Shown in pieces: positions 1-8,519 of a stretch of DNA of 47,558 nt. The DNA is from an uncultured SAR116 cluster alpha proteobacterium (GTDB lineage: Bacteria; Pseudomonadota; Alphaproteobacteria; Puniceispirillales; Marisalimonadaceae), in the NCBI GenBank assembly GCA_902615025.1, contig CACMNV010000008.1, forward strand, positions 1 to 47,558, given 5' to 3'. Position 1 is the first letter of the stretch. Each line of letters starts with the position of its first letter. A program made the position numbers and the translations under genes. Under the pieces are notes generated by a model that saw nothing but the letters and a program-made list of their open reading frames with translations, had not been told where the DNA came from and searched no databases.

Positions 1-59
1 TATGATGATATACTTGCAGCAGCAACTAGAGCAGAAGAAGTTAAAAGTAATTTACGCAT
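1..59 (-). CDS. Start of a porin-like exported protein (partial, runs off left edge)
   Basis: Only the first 19 codons are visible (MRKLLLTSSALVAAASISS), a typical signal peptide with two basic residues and then a hydrophobic Ala/Ser stretch. An AAGGAG ribosome binding site lies a few bases upstream of the ATG at 59. The same 19 residues, with only silent differences, begin the plus-strand gene at 47500. Signal peptides of this style are common in alphaproteobacterial outer-membrane porins, but the mature protein is outside the window, so the porin label is an inference. Confidence 0.5.
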   Translation of the reverse strand, partial: MRKLLLTSSALVAAASISS

Positions 60-97
60 AAAATCTCCTTTCAAATTTAAATTTTATATAAACTACA

Positions 98-119
98 TTA
101 ATTTTAAGGGGAAAATTAA
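98..119. promoter_or_regulatory. Palindromic element upstream of the left porin-like gene
   Basis: Two 8-base arms (TTAATTTT and AAAATTAA) flank AAGGGG. A nearly identical palindrome with 9-base arms sits upstream of the gene at 47500. Similarity continues for about 25 bases on its right side (AGCATAAGT and CAACTTAAT-like stretches). At this end the visible gene reads left, away from that similar flank. At the right end the gene reads right. The element could be an operator or part of a 5' UTR. It is too weak and AT-rich to be a convincing terminator. Confidence 0.35.
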
Positions 120-310
120 TTAGCATAAGTAGTTTAAAAAACTTAATGTATAGAAACTAAAATACACATCTCTAAATTTTCCTCTATTAGAATTAATCGA
201 AACTTAAGTTCTAAAAAAAGCAACCCAAGATTATCTAATGAATTATCTTCCCCGAGAGGAGGAAACAGAAAATGAGGGTATGTTCACATTAAGAAATAAT
301 AAAAAAAAAC

Positions 311-787
311 TTATCTCTTTCTGGTTAAATCTTTAGTCATAGTTCTGTTTAAAAAAGTTCCCATTTTGCCAGTTTTTGAAGGGTCAAAGATATTTAAGGA
401 TTGCTGATAAAATTCCATAAACTCTCTTCTTGTTCTCAAAACACGTCTTTTGGGTTGTGCTTGTCGCTTTGCTATTGCACGATTTAAAGAACCTGTCATA
501 AACTTCAGCTTGTCTGGTGCTGTTTTACCACCAAAAAACTTTTCATTGAAGGCACGTGGTTTCATATACATGGCTGAGGTTACTATTTGGTCTACTTCTG
601 CTTCTGATACAATCATTGTTGCAGTTGAAGGATTAAAAGGTTGATGAACAAAAAACATGTTTTTTCCATCAAGTTTTTTTACTCGCCTTTTTAATGCTTC
701 TAACTCATTCACTAACTTATAATATTGTGGGTTTATTTGACCTGATTGAGAAAACATCATTACAGTTTGAACAAACATATCTTTCAT
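311..787 (-). CDS. Unrecognised 158-aa protein (possible foreign insertion)
   Basis: I do not recognise this protein. It has no signal peptide or membrane segment. It is basic in the second half (an RQAQPKRRVLRTRREF stretch) and has a short heptad-like region near residues 25-40. A GAGG ribosome binding site precedes the ATG at 787, so it looks translatable. Its DNA is richer in GC than the flanking genes. It sits exactly where the rest of the exonuclease III gene should be, since only that gene's 5' end remains at 864-989. This suggests the ORF arrived with the insertion or rearrangement that broke it. A phage or plasmid origin is possible, but no motif proves it. Confidence 0.55.
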   Translation of the reverse strand: MKDMFVQTVMMFSQSGQINPQYYKLVNELEALKRRVKKLDGKNMFFVHQPFNPSTATMIVSEAEVDQIVTSAMYMKPRAFNEKFFGGKTAPDKLKFMTGSLNRAIAKRQAQPKRRVLRTRREFMEFYQQSLNIFDPSKTGKMGTFLNRTMTKDLTRKR

Positions 788-863
788 TGATTGTTCCTCG
801 CTAACTCACACTCAAATTCGCCAATTATTCGCCAAGTTTATTATAGCGTATTTGAAGCAGACG

Positions 864-989
864 TTAGGTTTTGATTGAAGTAAGTGTTTCTTGCAGGCAC
901 ATAACATCTATATTTTGTTCTTTTATAAACCTCAAAACATGATGCGTTCTGAGCCTTACAGAGTTAATATTCCATGTTACTATTCGCAT
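864..989 (-). pseudogene. xth: Exonuclease III (Xth) 5' fragment, truncated
   Basis: Translation from the ATG at 989 gives MRIVTWNINSVRLR, then LRFIKEQNIDVMCLQET, the recognisable N-terminus of the exonuclease III/AP endonuclease family, including the first metal-ligand Asn (WNINS) and the LQET glutamate. After LQET the reading frame continues only as LTSIKT and stops, giving 41 residues where the family has about 255-270. The active-site Tyr, Asp/Asn and His motifs are absent, so the product cannot be a working AP endonuclease. The position beyond lolA fits the usual alphaproteobacterial order. The break coincides with a more GC-rich segment carrying an unrelated ORF. Confidence 0.75.
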
Positions 990-1040
990 AAAAACACCTT
1001 GAGACATTTTTGAGAAAAATTTTAAAACAAAACTTCATTC

Positions 1041-1151
1041 TTAATCCAAACATTTAAACGCACACAATACCAATCTTTGAACTGCAATACCTATCGGCAA
1101 TATAAGTAATATCAACAAAAAAACAATGAAAATAGAAATGTGAAATTCCAT
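1041..1151 (-). CDS. Possible 36-aa single-pass membrane peptide
   Basis: The reading frame begins MEFHISIFIVFLLILLILPI and continues for 16 more residues to a TAA. It contains one hydrophobic helix (about residues 5-25) followed by a basic, cysteine-containing tail. It lies between lolA and the xth fragment on the same strand, where a small gene could belong to the operon. No strong ribosome binding site is visible, so expression is uncertain. Conservation in relatives would decide whether it is real. Confidence 0.35.
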   Translation of the reverse strand: MEFHISIFIVFLLILLILPIGIAVQRLVLCAFKCLD

Positions 1152-1229
1152 ATTTATGTTTTGATTGCTTTTCTAATATTTTTTTTCATATTTATATAAA
1201 TTTAACTATACATTAAATTTGGATGCTTA

Positions 1230-1841
1230 TCAGTCAGTTTTTTCACTATAAAAGTCAGGAATAAATATTTTATTTGAGAGTTTTACACCCAATTTTATAT
1301 TTTGGAGCATTACTGAAGTTTGGTTTTCAAATTCATCAATAATTACCCATTTTCTTAATCTTATAGGATTTAAATTAAATTCTAATACAAATTTTGATTC
1401 ATTTAAATTTTTATCTCCAAAAAAGGATAATGTAACAACTTCACTTTCATATTTAAACTTAATATTTGAATTATCCTCAAAATTAAATTTTTTATTTAAA
1501 AATAAATTTAATGGTGTTCTCTCTAGAGGAATGTTATTTGTTTGCTGTAGTTTTTTATTTTGAATAGTCAACCAAAAACCATTAGATGTTATTAAAAGAT
1601 CATCAGGTTCAATATAATCTATTCTTAATTTTCCTGGTAAATTAAAAAAAATTTTACCCCTTTTTATATCCCCATCACTAGATATTTGAATAAAATTAGC
1701 TTCCAATGTATTTAAATTTTTTAAGTATTCTCTGACTGCACGAAAATTATTTTCAGTTTTAGGACTTGCTGACAATTCATAATTATAAAATAAGAAAATT
1801 AAAAAAGTAAAAAAATATAATGTTTTAAAAATTTTTAACAT
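1230..1841 (-). CDS. lolA: Outer-membrane lipoprotein carrier protein LolA
   Basis: LolA is the periplasmic chaperone that takes lipoproteins from the LolCDE transporter and delivers them to the outer membrane. The 203-aa product has an N-terminal signal peptide ending near LSASP (about residue 25). It then has the conserved LolA pattern: LEANFIQISSDG, GKIFFNLPGKLRIDY, a basic strand, and a C-terminal beta-rich region that forms the half-barrel. Length fits the family (about 200 aa). It starts only six bases after the ftsK stop codon on the same strand, so it is likely cotranscribed with ftsK and the upstream aminotransferase gene, the usual alphaproteobacterial arrangement. Confidence 0.9.
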   Translation of the reverse strand: MLKIFKTLYFFTFLIFLFYNYELSASPKTENNFRAVREYLKNLNTLEANFIQISSDGDIKRGKIFFNLPGKLRIDYIEPDDLLITSNGFWLTIQNKKLQQTNNIPLERTPLNLFLNKKFNFEDNSNIKFKYESEVVTLSFFGDKNLNESKFVLEFNLNPIRLRKWVIIDEFENQTSVMLQNIKLGVKLSNKIFIPDFYSEKTD

Positions 1842-1847
1842 ATGAAT

Positions 1848-4211
1848 TTATTTTTCTGAAATTATGTCTCTTTTTCCTGCTCTACCAGGTTTGGAGATGA
1901 TATTATTTTCTTCCATTTTTTCAATAATTGTAGCAGCTCTATTATAACCAATTCTAAAGTACCTTTGAATGAATGATGTACTTGCTTTTTGTTCTCTTAT
2001 TACTAATTTGACTGCTTCATCATATAGTTCATCTTTTGCATTATTTGAATCAAATCCATTTACAAAAGCATCGTTTGAAAATTCTTCAGTAACCGTTTCA
2101 TCATAATCTGGGACAGATTGGCTGGTTAAAAATGAAGTAATTTTTTCTACTTCTGTGTCATCTAAAAATGGGCCATGAACTCTTATTACCTTACCACCTC
2201 CTGCCATAAATAACATATCTCCTTTACCAAGTAATTGTTCTGCTCCTTGTTCCCCTAAAATAGTTCTACTATCAATTTTACTTGTTACTTGAAATGATAT
2301 TCTTGTTGGAAAATTTGCTTTAATGGTACCTGTAATAACATCTACTGACGGTCTTTGAGTAGCCATTACCACATGAATTCCAGCTGCTCTGGCCATTTGC
2401 GCTAATCTTTGGACTGCAGCTTCAATTTCTTTCCCTGCCACTAGCATTAAATCTGCCACCTCATCAATTAAAATCACAATGAAGGGTAAAGGTGTAAGAT
2501 CAATTTCTTTCTCCTCAAATATTGGCTGGCCAGTCTCAGAATCAAAGCCTACTTGAATATTATGATTTAATATTTCACCTTTCTTTCTTGCTAATGATAA
2601 TCTTTCATTATAATTTTCTATATTTCTAACTGCTAACTTACTCATTAAAGAATACCTGTTTTCCATTTCCCTTACAGCCCACTTTAATGCTGTGATTGCT
2701 TTTTTTGGATCTGTTACGACAGGAGTTAATAAGTGGGGTATACCATCATAAACTGATAGTTCTAGCATTTTAGGATCAATCATTATAAATCGACACGTTT
2801 CTGGAGCATGTTTATATAAAAGTGATATGATCATTGAATTAACACCGACTGATTTTCCAGAACCAGTTGTACCTGCAATTAATAAATGAGGCATTGTACT
2901 TAAATCAGCTATCACAGGTTTTCCAGCAATATCTTTTCCTAAGCAAAGAGGTAATTTATGATTAGAGTTTTGGAATTTTTCATCTTCCAAAAGGTGTCTT
3001 AATGCAACAATTTCTCTTTTTTTGTTTGGCAATTCAACCCCAATTACATTTTTTCCAGGAACCATTGCCACCCTGACAGATTCTGCTAACATAGATCTTG
3101 CTATATCATCAGATAATGAAATAACTCTTTGACTTCTTAATCCTGGAGCAGGTTTTAAATCATATCTAGTTACGACAGGACCATATTGCACAGTTTCAAT
3201 CGAACCCTCAATGGAATAATCTTTTAAAACACTCTCTAATAATTTTGCATTTGAATTTAATATATTATCATCCGGATTTTCACTAGATATTTTTGGATCG
3301 ACCAACAAATCTGGAGAAGGCAAAATAAATCCATTTTGCGATGTTAAAGGTAGAACTCGTTGCGAATTTATTGTATTTTTTAATTTGGAATTTTCACTTT
3401 TTAATACATTAGTTTTATTAATATTTATTGGTGTTTTAGGTTTAATTTTTTTGTGTTTCAACAAATTAGAATAAATAAATCTTTTTAAAAAAGAAAAAAA
3501 TGATTTTTTTGTTTCTGAAATATATTCATCATTATTATTGTGAAAATATAATTCTCTAATAAACAAATTGGTTAATAATTGATAAACCCAAACCAATGGC
3601 AAATAAAAAGGCTCTATTATTTTTTTTAAAAAAAGTAATTCTTTTATTTTAGTTGAGGCTACGTAAGTAAATAAAAGTATAAAAGATAACGTAATTAATA
3701 AATTAACAAGAATAATAGAATGATTTCCTTCCAAATTAAATTCTTCATTTGCTATGAATAAAATAGATTTATAAATCTTTTTGCTAAACCCTTCATGATT
3801 TAACAATTCATATTCTTGTGAAAGAAACATATTTAATATTTCATGAATAGGTTGAGATAATATACCAGATATTATAACTAATCCTGATATCAATATTAAT
3901 TTAAACCATAAATAAAATATAACTTGATATCTTAAATATTTGAATCCGTATAACATCAAAATTAAACTTAAACACATAGGAGTTAATATCCCGAATTCTT
4001 TTAATAAAAATCCTGAGACATATGATCCATATTCTCCAAAAATATTTTGAGATTCTAAGTTAGATAAACTTTGCCAGCCAGTTTCATTGAAATTAAATGA
4101 AAGGGAAGATAAAGAGATAAATATTGATAATATAAATAAAATTACACCACAAAAAAACAATATTATTTTTTTCTTAAATGTTAATTGTGAAATATATTCA
4201 TTTTCATACAT
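1848..4211 (-). CDS. ftsK: DNA translocase FtsK
   Basis: FtsK is the septum-anchored ATP-driven DNA pump that clears the chromosome terminus during division and activates XerCD at dif. The 787-aa protein has four predicted membrane helices in the first 190 residues, a short Asn/Lys-rich linker (about 225-300), and a motor domain. The Walker A motif GTTGSGKS is at 447-454, and a Walker B motif reads IVILIDEVADLM. The last 65 or so residues form the gamma winged-helix domain (IRIGYNRAATIIEKMEE-like). The linker is much shorter than in E. coli FtsK, as is common in alphaproteobacteria. Its start overlaps the stop of the upstream aminotransferase gene by 8 bases. Confidence 0.95.
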   Translation of the reverse strand: MYENEYISQLTFKKKIILFFCGVILFILSIFISLSSLSFNFNETGWQSLSNLESQNIFGEYGSYVSGFLLKEFGILTPMCLSLILMLYGFKYLRYQVIFYLWFKLILISGLVIISGILSQPIHEILNMFLSQEYELLNHEGFSKKIYKSILFIANEEFNLEGNHSIILVNLLITLSFILLFTYVASTKIKELLFLKKIIEPFYLPLVWVYQLLTNLFIRELYFHNNNDEYISETKKSFFSFLKRFIYSNLLKHKKIKPKTPININKTNVLKSENSKLKNTINSQRVLPLTSQNGFILPSPDLLVDPKISSENPDDNILNSNAKLLESVLKDYSIEGSIETVQYGPVVTRYDLKPAPGLRSQRVISLSDDIARSMLAESVRVAMVPGKNVIGVELPNKKREIVALRHLLEDEKFQNSNHKLPLCLGKDIAGKPVIADLSTMPHLLIAGTTGSGKSVGVNSMIISLLYKHAPETCRFIMIDPKMLELSVYDGIPHLLTPVVTDPKKAITALKWAVREMENRYSLMSKLAVRNIENYNERLSLARKKGEILNHNIQVGFDSETGQPIFEEKEIDLTPLPFIVILIDEVADLMLVAGKEIEAAVQRLAQMARAAGIHVVMATQRPSVDVITGTIKANFPTRISFQVTSKIDSRTILGEQGAEQLLGKGDMLFMAGGGKVIRVHGPFLDDTEVEKITSFLTSQSVPDYDETVTEEFSNDAFVNGFDSNNAKDELYDEAVKLVIREQKASTSFIQRYFRIGYNRAATIIEKMEENNIISKPGRAGKRDIISEK

Positions 4212-5409
4212 GATTGTTTTTAAAATAATTAGAAATTCTTTGCAAAGCCTCTATTACCATTTCTTTTTCATGTACTAATGCTATTCTTAAAAATCCCTTA
4301 CATGGATTTTCACCAGAAACATTTTCAGCCATAAACGTTCCAGGCATAACTCTTACTGAATAATCTCTCCAAAGATCTATTGCGATCTTCAAATCGTTTT
4401 TTACAGGAAGCCATAAATAAAATCCAGCATCTGGTATTTTTAAATTTGGATGAGTTTCCTTTAAAAGTTCTTTAGCTATTTTGAAATTTTGATCATAATA
4501 TAAACACGTTTCATAATTATGCTTTTCATCTTTATATAATGAAGCAGCAATATGTTGAATCGGAATTGGAACAGGTGATGCACCATTAGAAACTAGTAAT
4601 TTATATAAAGATATTACATTCTCATCTCCAACAATGAAGCCTGCTCTTAGACCAGGTACATTGCTTCTTTTTGATAATGAATTAAAAATTACTATATTAT
4701 CCAAATTTACATTCATTTTAACTACAGCATCTAAACAGCCAATTGGTTTTGAACACGATGTTCTATATATATCTATATAACATTCATCAACTGCGAGGAT
4801 AAAATCGTACTCTCTTGCTAACTTAATAGCCTTTATAAAATAATCAATATTAGTTAATGCACCGTGGGGATTTGTAGGAAAGCATAAATACATTATTGAA
4901 ATAGATTTTAAAGTTTCCTTAGATAATTCATCAATATTAGGATTATAATTGTTACTTTCTTTTGCATTTAGCCATACTATTTTTGAATCACTTTCTATTG
5001 CTCCAGCTTTCCATGCATGATAAAACGGATTTGTTAAGACTGCTGTAGAGTTTTTTTTCTGAACATTTTTAGCAATTAGACCAACTAAATGTAAAGCTTC
5101 TCTTGTTCCAGGAACAGGTACTATATTTTTATCAAAATTAATTATTTTTTCTGAACCTTGAAATCTTTTATTTAAGTAAACTTTTATAGCATCTTTTAAG
5201 ACTGGGATGGGTTCAGATGGAGGATACTTGCCCCAATAATCAAAAAATTTATCAAATTGGTCCCTTATAAACTTAGGCGGACCTAGTTGTGGCTCACCTA
5301 TAGACAACTTTAATATATTTAAATTAGGATTAGGTGTTATATCGTCTAATAAAGAACTTAAACTTCCAAACATCCAATTTTTTAAAACATCAAAATCTTT
5401 ATTTAACAT
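4204..5409 (-). CDS. Class I/II PLP-dependent aminotransferase (DapC-like)
   Basis: This is a fold-type I aminotransferase of 401 aa. Visible hallmarks are the substrate-side LSIGEPQ segment, the cofactor Asn in FPTNPHG (N180), the Asp that contacts the pyridine nitrogen in AVDECY (D208, Y211), and the Schiff-base lysine in SLSKRSNVPGLRAGF (K247). Aminotransferases next to ftsK in alphaproteobacteria are often annotated as succinyldiaminopimelate aminotransferase (DapC), which would put it in lysine and peptidoglycan precursor synthesis. That substrate is inferred from context and cannot be read from the sequence. It is the first gene of the aminotransferase-ftsK-lolA operon and is divergent from the hydroxylase gene at 5475. 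Confidence 0.85.
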   Translation of the reverse strand: MLNKDFDVLKNWMFGSLSSLLDDITPNPNLNILKLSIGEPQLGPPKFIRDQFDKFFDYWGKYPPSEPIPVLKDAIKVYLNKRFQGSEKIINFDKNIVPVPGTREALHLVGLIAKNVQKKNSTAVLTNPFYHAWKAGAIESDSKIVWLNAKESNNYNPNIDELSKETLKSISIMYLCFPTNPHGALTNIDYFIKAIKLAREYDFILAVDECYIDIYRTSCSKPIGCLDAVVKMNVNLDNIVIFNSLSKRSNVPGLRAGFIVGDENVISLYKLLVSNGASPVPIPIQHIAASLYKDEKHNYETCLYYDQNFKIAKELLKETHPNLKIPDAGFYLWLPVKNDLKIAIDLWRDYSVRVMPGTFMAENVSGENPCKGFLRIALVHEKEMVIEALQRISNYFKNNHV

Positions 5410-5474
5410 AATAGATAGGATATTTAAACCACACTATGTTTGAAAATTAAATAAAAATAATTTAATTTTTTGAT

Positions 5475-6659
5475 ATGATTAAAAATGAACATAAAAAACA
5501 TTATGATATAACGATTGTAGGTGGAGGCCTTGCAGGAAGATTAATGCTTGCAGTGATAATAAATTGCGGTGCATTTGATGAAAAGAAATTATGCTGGATT
5601 AATACAGATAACGAAAATTTTAGAGATGTAAGAGTAAGTTTTATAAATTACAAAAACTTTATAAAAATGAAAAAAAATATTTTATTTAATATTTCCTCTA
5701 AAGATTACTCCGTTATAGATAAAATTGAGTTGCACAATACAAATGAAAAATACCCACTTAAATTACATGATTTAAATAATCATGGGATAATTATTAGAAA
5801 TGACATTTTAAAAAAAAATATCAAATTTTCAGAAAAAAAAGTTAATATTTATAAATCCAAGGTTATTTCCACAAGATTTGACGCATTTAAGAGATATTTA
5901 TTTTTAAATGATGGAACAGAAATTAAATCAGCTCTTGTAATCTCCGCTGATGGTAATTTATCTCCACTTCGAGAGTTGTGCAAAATTAAATATTTTAATA
6001 ATAAACTTGATCATACAATAATCACAGGCTATTTGGAATGTAAAAACTTTGAGAATTCAACAGCTAAACAAATTTTTTTAAAAGATAATTTTATAGGACT
6101 GCTGCCGTTAAAAAATGAAAAGAATTTAATTAATTTTGTATGGAGCGTTGATAATAAAATATTAAATACGAATAGAATTGATTATCATAATCAAATTATT
6201 CAAATGCTAAATAAATTTTTTTTTAAAGATAAATTAATTTTTAATCTTCCTAGGTCAAAAGAAGATAAATTTAAAAGAGTACAAACTTATCCTATAAACG
6301 TTAAATTTGTAAACAAGCCTTTTAAAGAAAGAATAATATTAATAGGAGATGCAGCTCATACCATTCATCCTTTAGCTGGACAAGGTTTTAATCTATCCAT
6401 TGAGGATTGCTTTGACATGGTCAAATGTCTGAAAAATGCAAAATTTGTTGGCAGAGATTTTGGAACCCTCTCTTTATTAAAGACATATAATAATATGAGA
6501 AAGACAAGAAAGAATTTCATTACTCTAGCTACAACACTTATTTTTTATGTTTTTTCCAAGAAAAATGATCAATTAAATGATATAATTAATTTTAATATTG
6601 AAAAAATTGAAAAAACTTCGCTAAAAGATATTTTTAAATTTTTAGCAAAGGGATATTAG
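5475..6659 (+). CDS. UbiH/COQ6-family FAD-dependent hydroxylase
   Basis: This is a flavoprotein monooxygenase of the family that hydroxylates the ubiquinone ring. The dinucleotide-binding motif GGGLAG lies at residues 16-21 and a central DG motif at SADGNLSPLR (about 158-160). The second FAD motif reads GDAAHTIHPLAGQGFN from residue 291. Length (394 aa) fits UbiH/UbiF/UbiL-type enzymes. Which ring position it hydroxylates cannot be told from the motifs. It ends three bases before the convergent Trm112-like gene, and the short divergent gap at 5410-5474 must hold its promoter. Confidence 0.88.
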   Translation: MIKNEHKKHYDITIVGGGLAGRLMLAVIINCGAFDEKKLCWINTDNENFRDVRVSFINYKNFIKMKKNILFNISSKDYSVIDKIELHNTNEKYPLKLHDLNNHGIIIRNDILKKNIKFSEKKVNIYKSKVISTRFDAFKRYLFLNDGTEIKSALVISADGNLSPLRELCKIKYFNNKLDHTIITGYLECKNFENSTAKQIFLKDNFIGLLPLKNEKNLINFVWSVDNKILNTNRIDYHNQIIQMLNKFFFKDKLIFNLPRSKEDKFKRVQTYPINVKFVNKPFKERIILIGDAAHTIHPLAGQGFNLSIEDCFDMVKCLKNAKFVGRDFGTLSLLKTYNNMRKTRKNFITLATTLIFYVFSKKNDQLNDIINFNIEKIEKTSLKDIFKFLAKGY

Positions 6660-6662
6660 TCT

Positions 6663-6866
6663 TTAGCTCAATTTCCTTGCTTCATTTTCAAGTAAAATAG
6701 GAATATTATCTCTTATGGGATAAGCTAATTTTCCTTTTTTACTTATTAACTCATTTTTTTCTTTATCAAATAGTAATTTTGATCCTGTTTTAGGACATAT
6801 TAATATTTCTAACAACTCATCAAGGTTTTGTTCAATATTAATGTCTGATTTGATTTTCTTCTTCAT
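6663..6866 (-). CDS. Trm112-like small protein
   Basis: This 67-aa protein has the Trm112p/YcaR signature: [22 protein letters not shown], then a [16 protein letters not shown] tail. The family includes small zinc-ribbon or ribbon-like partners of methyltransferases. Here the four-cysteine site is not complete (one Cys is visible, in ICP), as is common in bacterial members. Bacterial roles are poorly defined. Its start lies inside the end of the LON-domain gene (29-base overlap), so the two are translationally coupled. Confidence 0.8.
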   Translation of the reverse strand: MKKKIKSDINIEQNLDELLEILICPKTGSKLLFDKEKNELISKKGKLAYPIRDNIPILLENEARKLS

Positions 6867-7485
6867 TTAATTTTACCGTATTTTCTAGTATTGATAATAG
6901 TAGAATATATCTATCGTCAATAGATTTAGATTCAAGTAACATTTGTTTTTCGTGTATCGAAAATGGACAAATCATTGATAACTGATTTATTAGATCCAAA
7001 TTCGAACATGAATTTATGTAATTCCAATTTGAATCTAATTTTTTAAACTTTAAATAACTTTTTAAAGTCGTTTTTAATCTGTTATCATTTGTAAATTTAA
7101 AATCATTTGTTTTAGACTCGTTCAAATCATTTTTATATGTTTCGACTGAAACCTTTGAACTTAAATAACCCCTTTTTATTAATTGACTATTGATAACTTT
7201 AAATCTTGAAAGTCCTTTTAGAGATATCAGATAGGTTTTATTTTCAGTTTCCTCAAATTTAATTATTCTACCATAACAACCAATCGCATTTTTAAAAGAT
7301 TCAATATTCTCCTTCTTATTCATTAAAGGTTGTATTATTCCTATTAACCTTGAACTTGTTTTTAATGAATCATCAACCATATTTAAGTATCTTTTTTCAA
7401 AAATATTTAAAGGAAGAAAGGATCCGGGTAACATAATAACGTTATCAAGTGGAAAAATTGGAATATCTAGTGTATAAGAATTCAT
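6838..7485 (-). CDS. LON N-terminal substrate-binding-domain protein
   Basis: The 215-aa protein matches the stand-alone LON N-terminal domain family: [20 protein letters not shown], then the [10 protein letters not shown] segment and an IGIIQP strand. There is no AAA or Ser-Lys protease domain, so this is not Lon protease itself. The family is widespread in alphaproteobacteria between a thioredoxin-like gene and a Trm112-like gene, as here. It probably recognises unfolded segments, but its biochemical role is unknown. The gap to the upstream thioredoxin/TPR gene is nine bases, pointing to one operon. Confidence 0.85.
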   Translation of the reverse strand: MNSYTLDIPIFPLDNVIMLPGSFLPLNIFEKRYLNMVDDSLKTSSRLIGIIQPLMNKKENIESFKNAIGCYGRIIKFEETENKTYLISLKGLSRFKVINSQLIKRGYLSSKVSVETYKNDLNESKTNDFKFTNDNRLKTTLKSYLKFKKLDSNWNYINSCSNLDLINQLSMICPFSIHEKQMLLESKSIDDRYILLLSILENTVKLNEEENQIRH

Positions 7486-7494
7486 ACTAAAATG

Positions 7495-8373
7495 TTAATT
7501 ATATAAAATTGATGATAACTGCCTTCTTGCTTTTTTTGCTTCTTCAGAATTTAAATCGTGACTATTTATAAATGATATCAATTTTTTTCTAGCCTCTTGA
7601 TCATTCCATTTAGGGTCAATTTTAATAGCTTCAATTAATAATTGATAACATTCTGAAATCTTCCCTATTCCAAAAAAAGCATCAGACAAATCAATATACG
7701 CTTTAATATCTTTTGGGTTATCTTTCAAAGCTTTTTCAAGATGAACAAAATTTTTAGATGCATCAAATGATTTCTCTGCAACTTCTATTTTAGAAGATAA
7801 ATCTTTAGTTCTATTATCATTTAAAATTTCTTCGGGTAATATTGAAATAAAATCTTTAGCCTCTTTAAACTTTTTCAGTCCAATTAATGATAAGATTTTT
7901 CCGTTGCAAGCATCAATATTATTTTGATCATTATCTAAAATAATATTTGATAAATCTAATGCTTCTTCCCAGTTAGAATCAGTTAGAGACGCCTCTAATT
8001 TTTCTAATTTTTCTTTTGTTTGTGGGCTTGGACCAGATAAATCAGATACCTTTTGAATAAAATCTAGAACTTGGCTCTCAGGAATATTTCCTTGAAAGCC
8101 ATCGACGACTTGTCCGTTAAAAAATGCATATACCATAGGTATTGATTGTATTTGCATTTGTGAGGCGATTGATTGATTTTCATCAATGTTAACCTTAGCT
8201 AACATGACTTTATCTTGAAAATTATTTACAGCCTTTTCAATTATTGGAGTTAATTGCTTACAAGGTGAACACCATGGAGCCCAAAAGTCCACAATAACTG
8301 GTAATTTTTCTGAACCTTTAATAACTAATTCTACAAAATTTTCACTTGTTACTTCGATTATATTGTCTGCCAT
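7495..8373 (-). CDS. ybbN: Thioredoxin-domain TPR co-chaperone (YbbN/CnoX-like)
   Basis: The N-terminal 110 residues form a thioredoxin fold with the active-site motif WAPWCSPCKQ (C35, C38) and the cis-proline region QIQSIPMVYAF. Residues from about 120 to 292 are helical TPR-like repeats, including NDNRTKDLSSKI and KDIKAYIDLSDAFFGIGK. This two-part layout is that of YbbN/CnoX, which in other bacteria holds oxidation-sensitive proteins and passes them to GroEL or DnaK. Unlike E. coli CnoX, both cysteines are present, so redox activity is possible. It is the first gene of the operon with the LON-domain and Trm112-like genes. The divergent gap 8374-8519 must carry its promoter. Confidence 0.88.
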   Translation of the reverse strand: MADNIIEVTSENFVELVIKGSEKLPVIVDFWAPWCSPCKQLTPIIEKAVNNFQDKVMLAKVNIDENQSIASQMQIQSIPMVYAFFNGQVVDGFQGNIPESQVLDFIQKVSDLSGPSPQTKEKLEKLEASLTDSNWEEALDLSNIILDNDQNNIDACNGKILSLIGLKKFKEAKDFISILPEEILNDNRTKDLSSKIEVAEKSFDASKNFVHLEKALKDNPKDIKAYIDLSDAFFGIGKISECYQLLIEAIKIDPKWNDQEARKKLISFINSHDLNSEEAKKARRQLSSILYN

Positions 8374-8519
8374 ATGGATATTAATTATTTTCTATTAAGT
8401 AGATTTACCTTTAAATAATCATATGCTTAGTTAGAAAGATTATTCAAGAGCAAATATTCATTAATTGTTACAAAAGACTACTATTGACGCTTAATAACGA
8501 TGAAGTGTATTTATTTAGT

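Noticed and set aside
98-119. Intrinsic terminator at the left palindrome
   Set aside because: The stem is only A and T and no T-run follows on either strand, so it would be a poor terminator.
150-310. Short gene after the GGAGG at about 255
   Set aside because: The ATG following the GGAGG opens a frame of only a few codons, and nothing else in the stretch is recognisable.
6838-7485. Lon protease
   Set aside because: Only the N-terminal substrate-binding domain is present; there is no ATPase or protease domain and the gene is complete at 215 codons.
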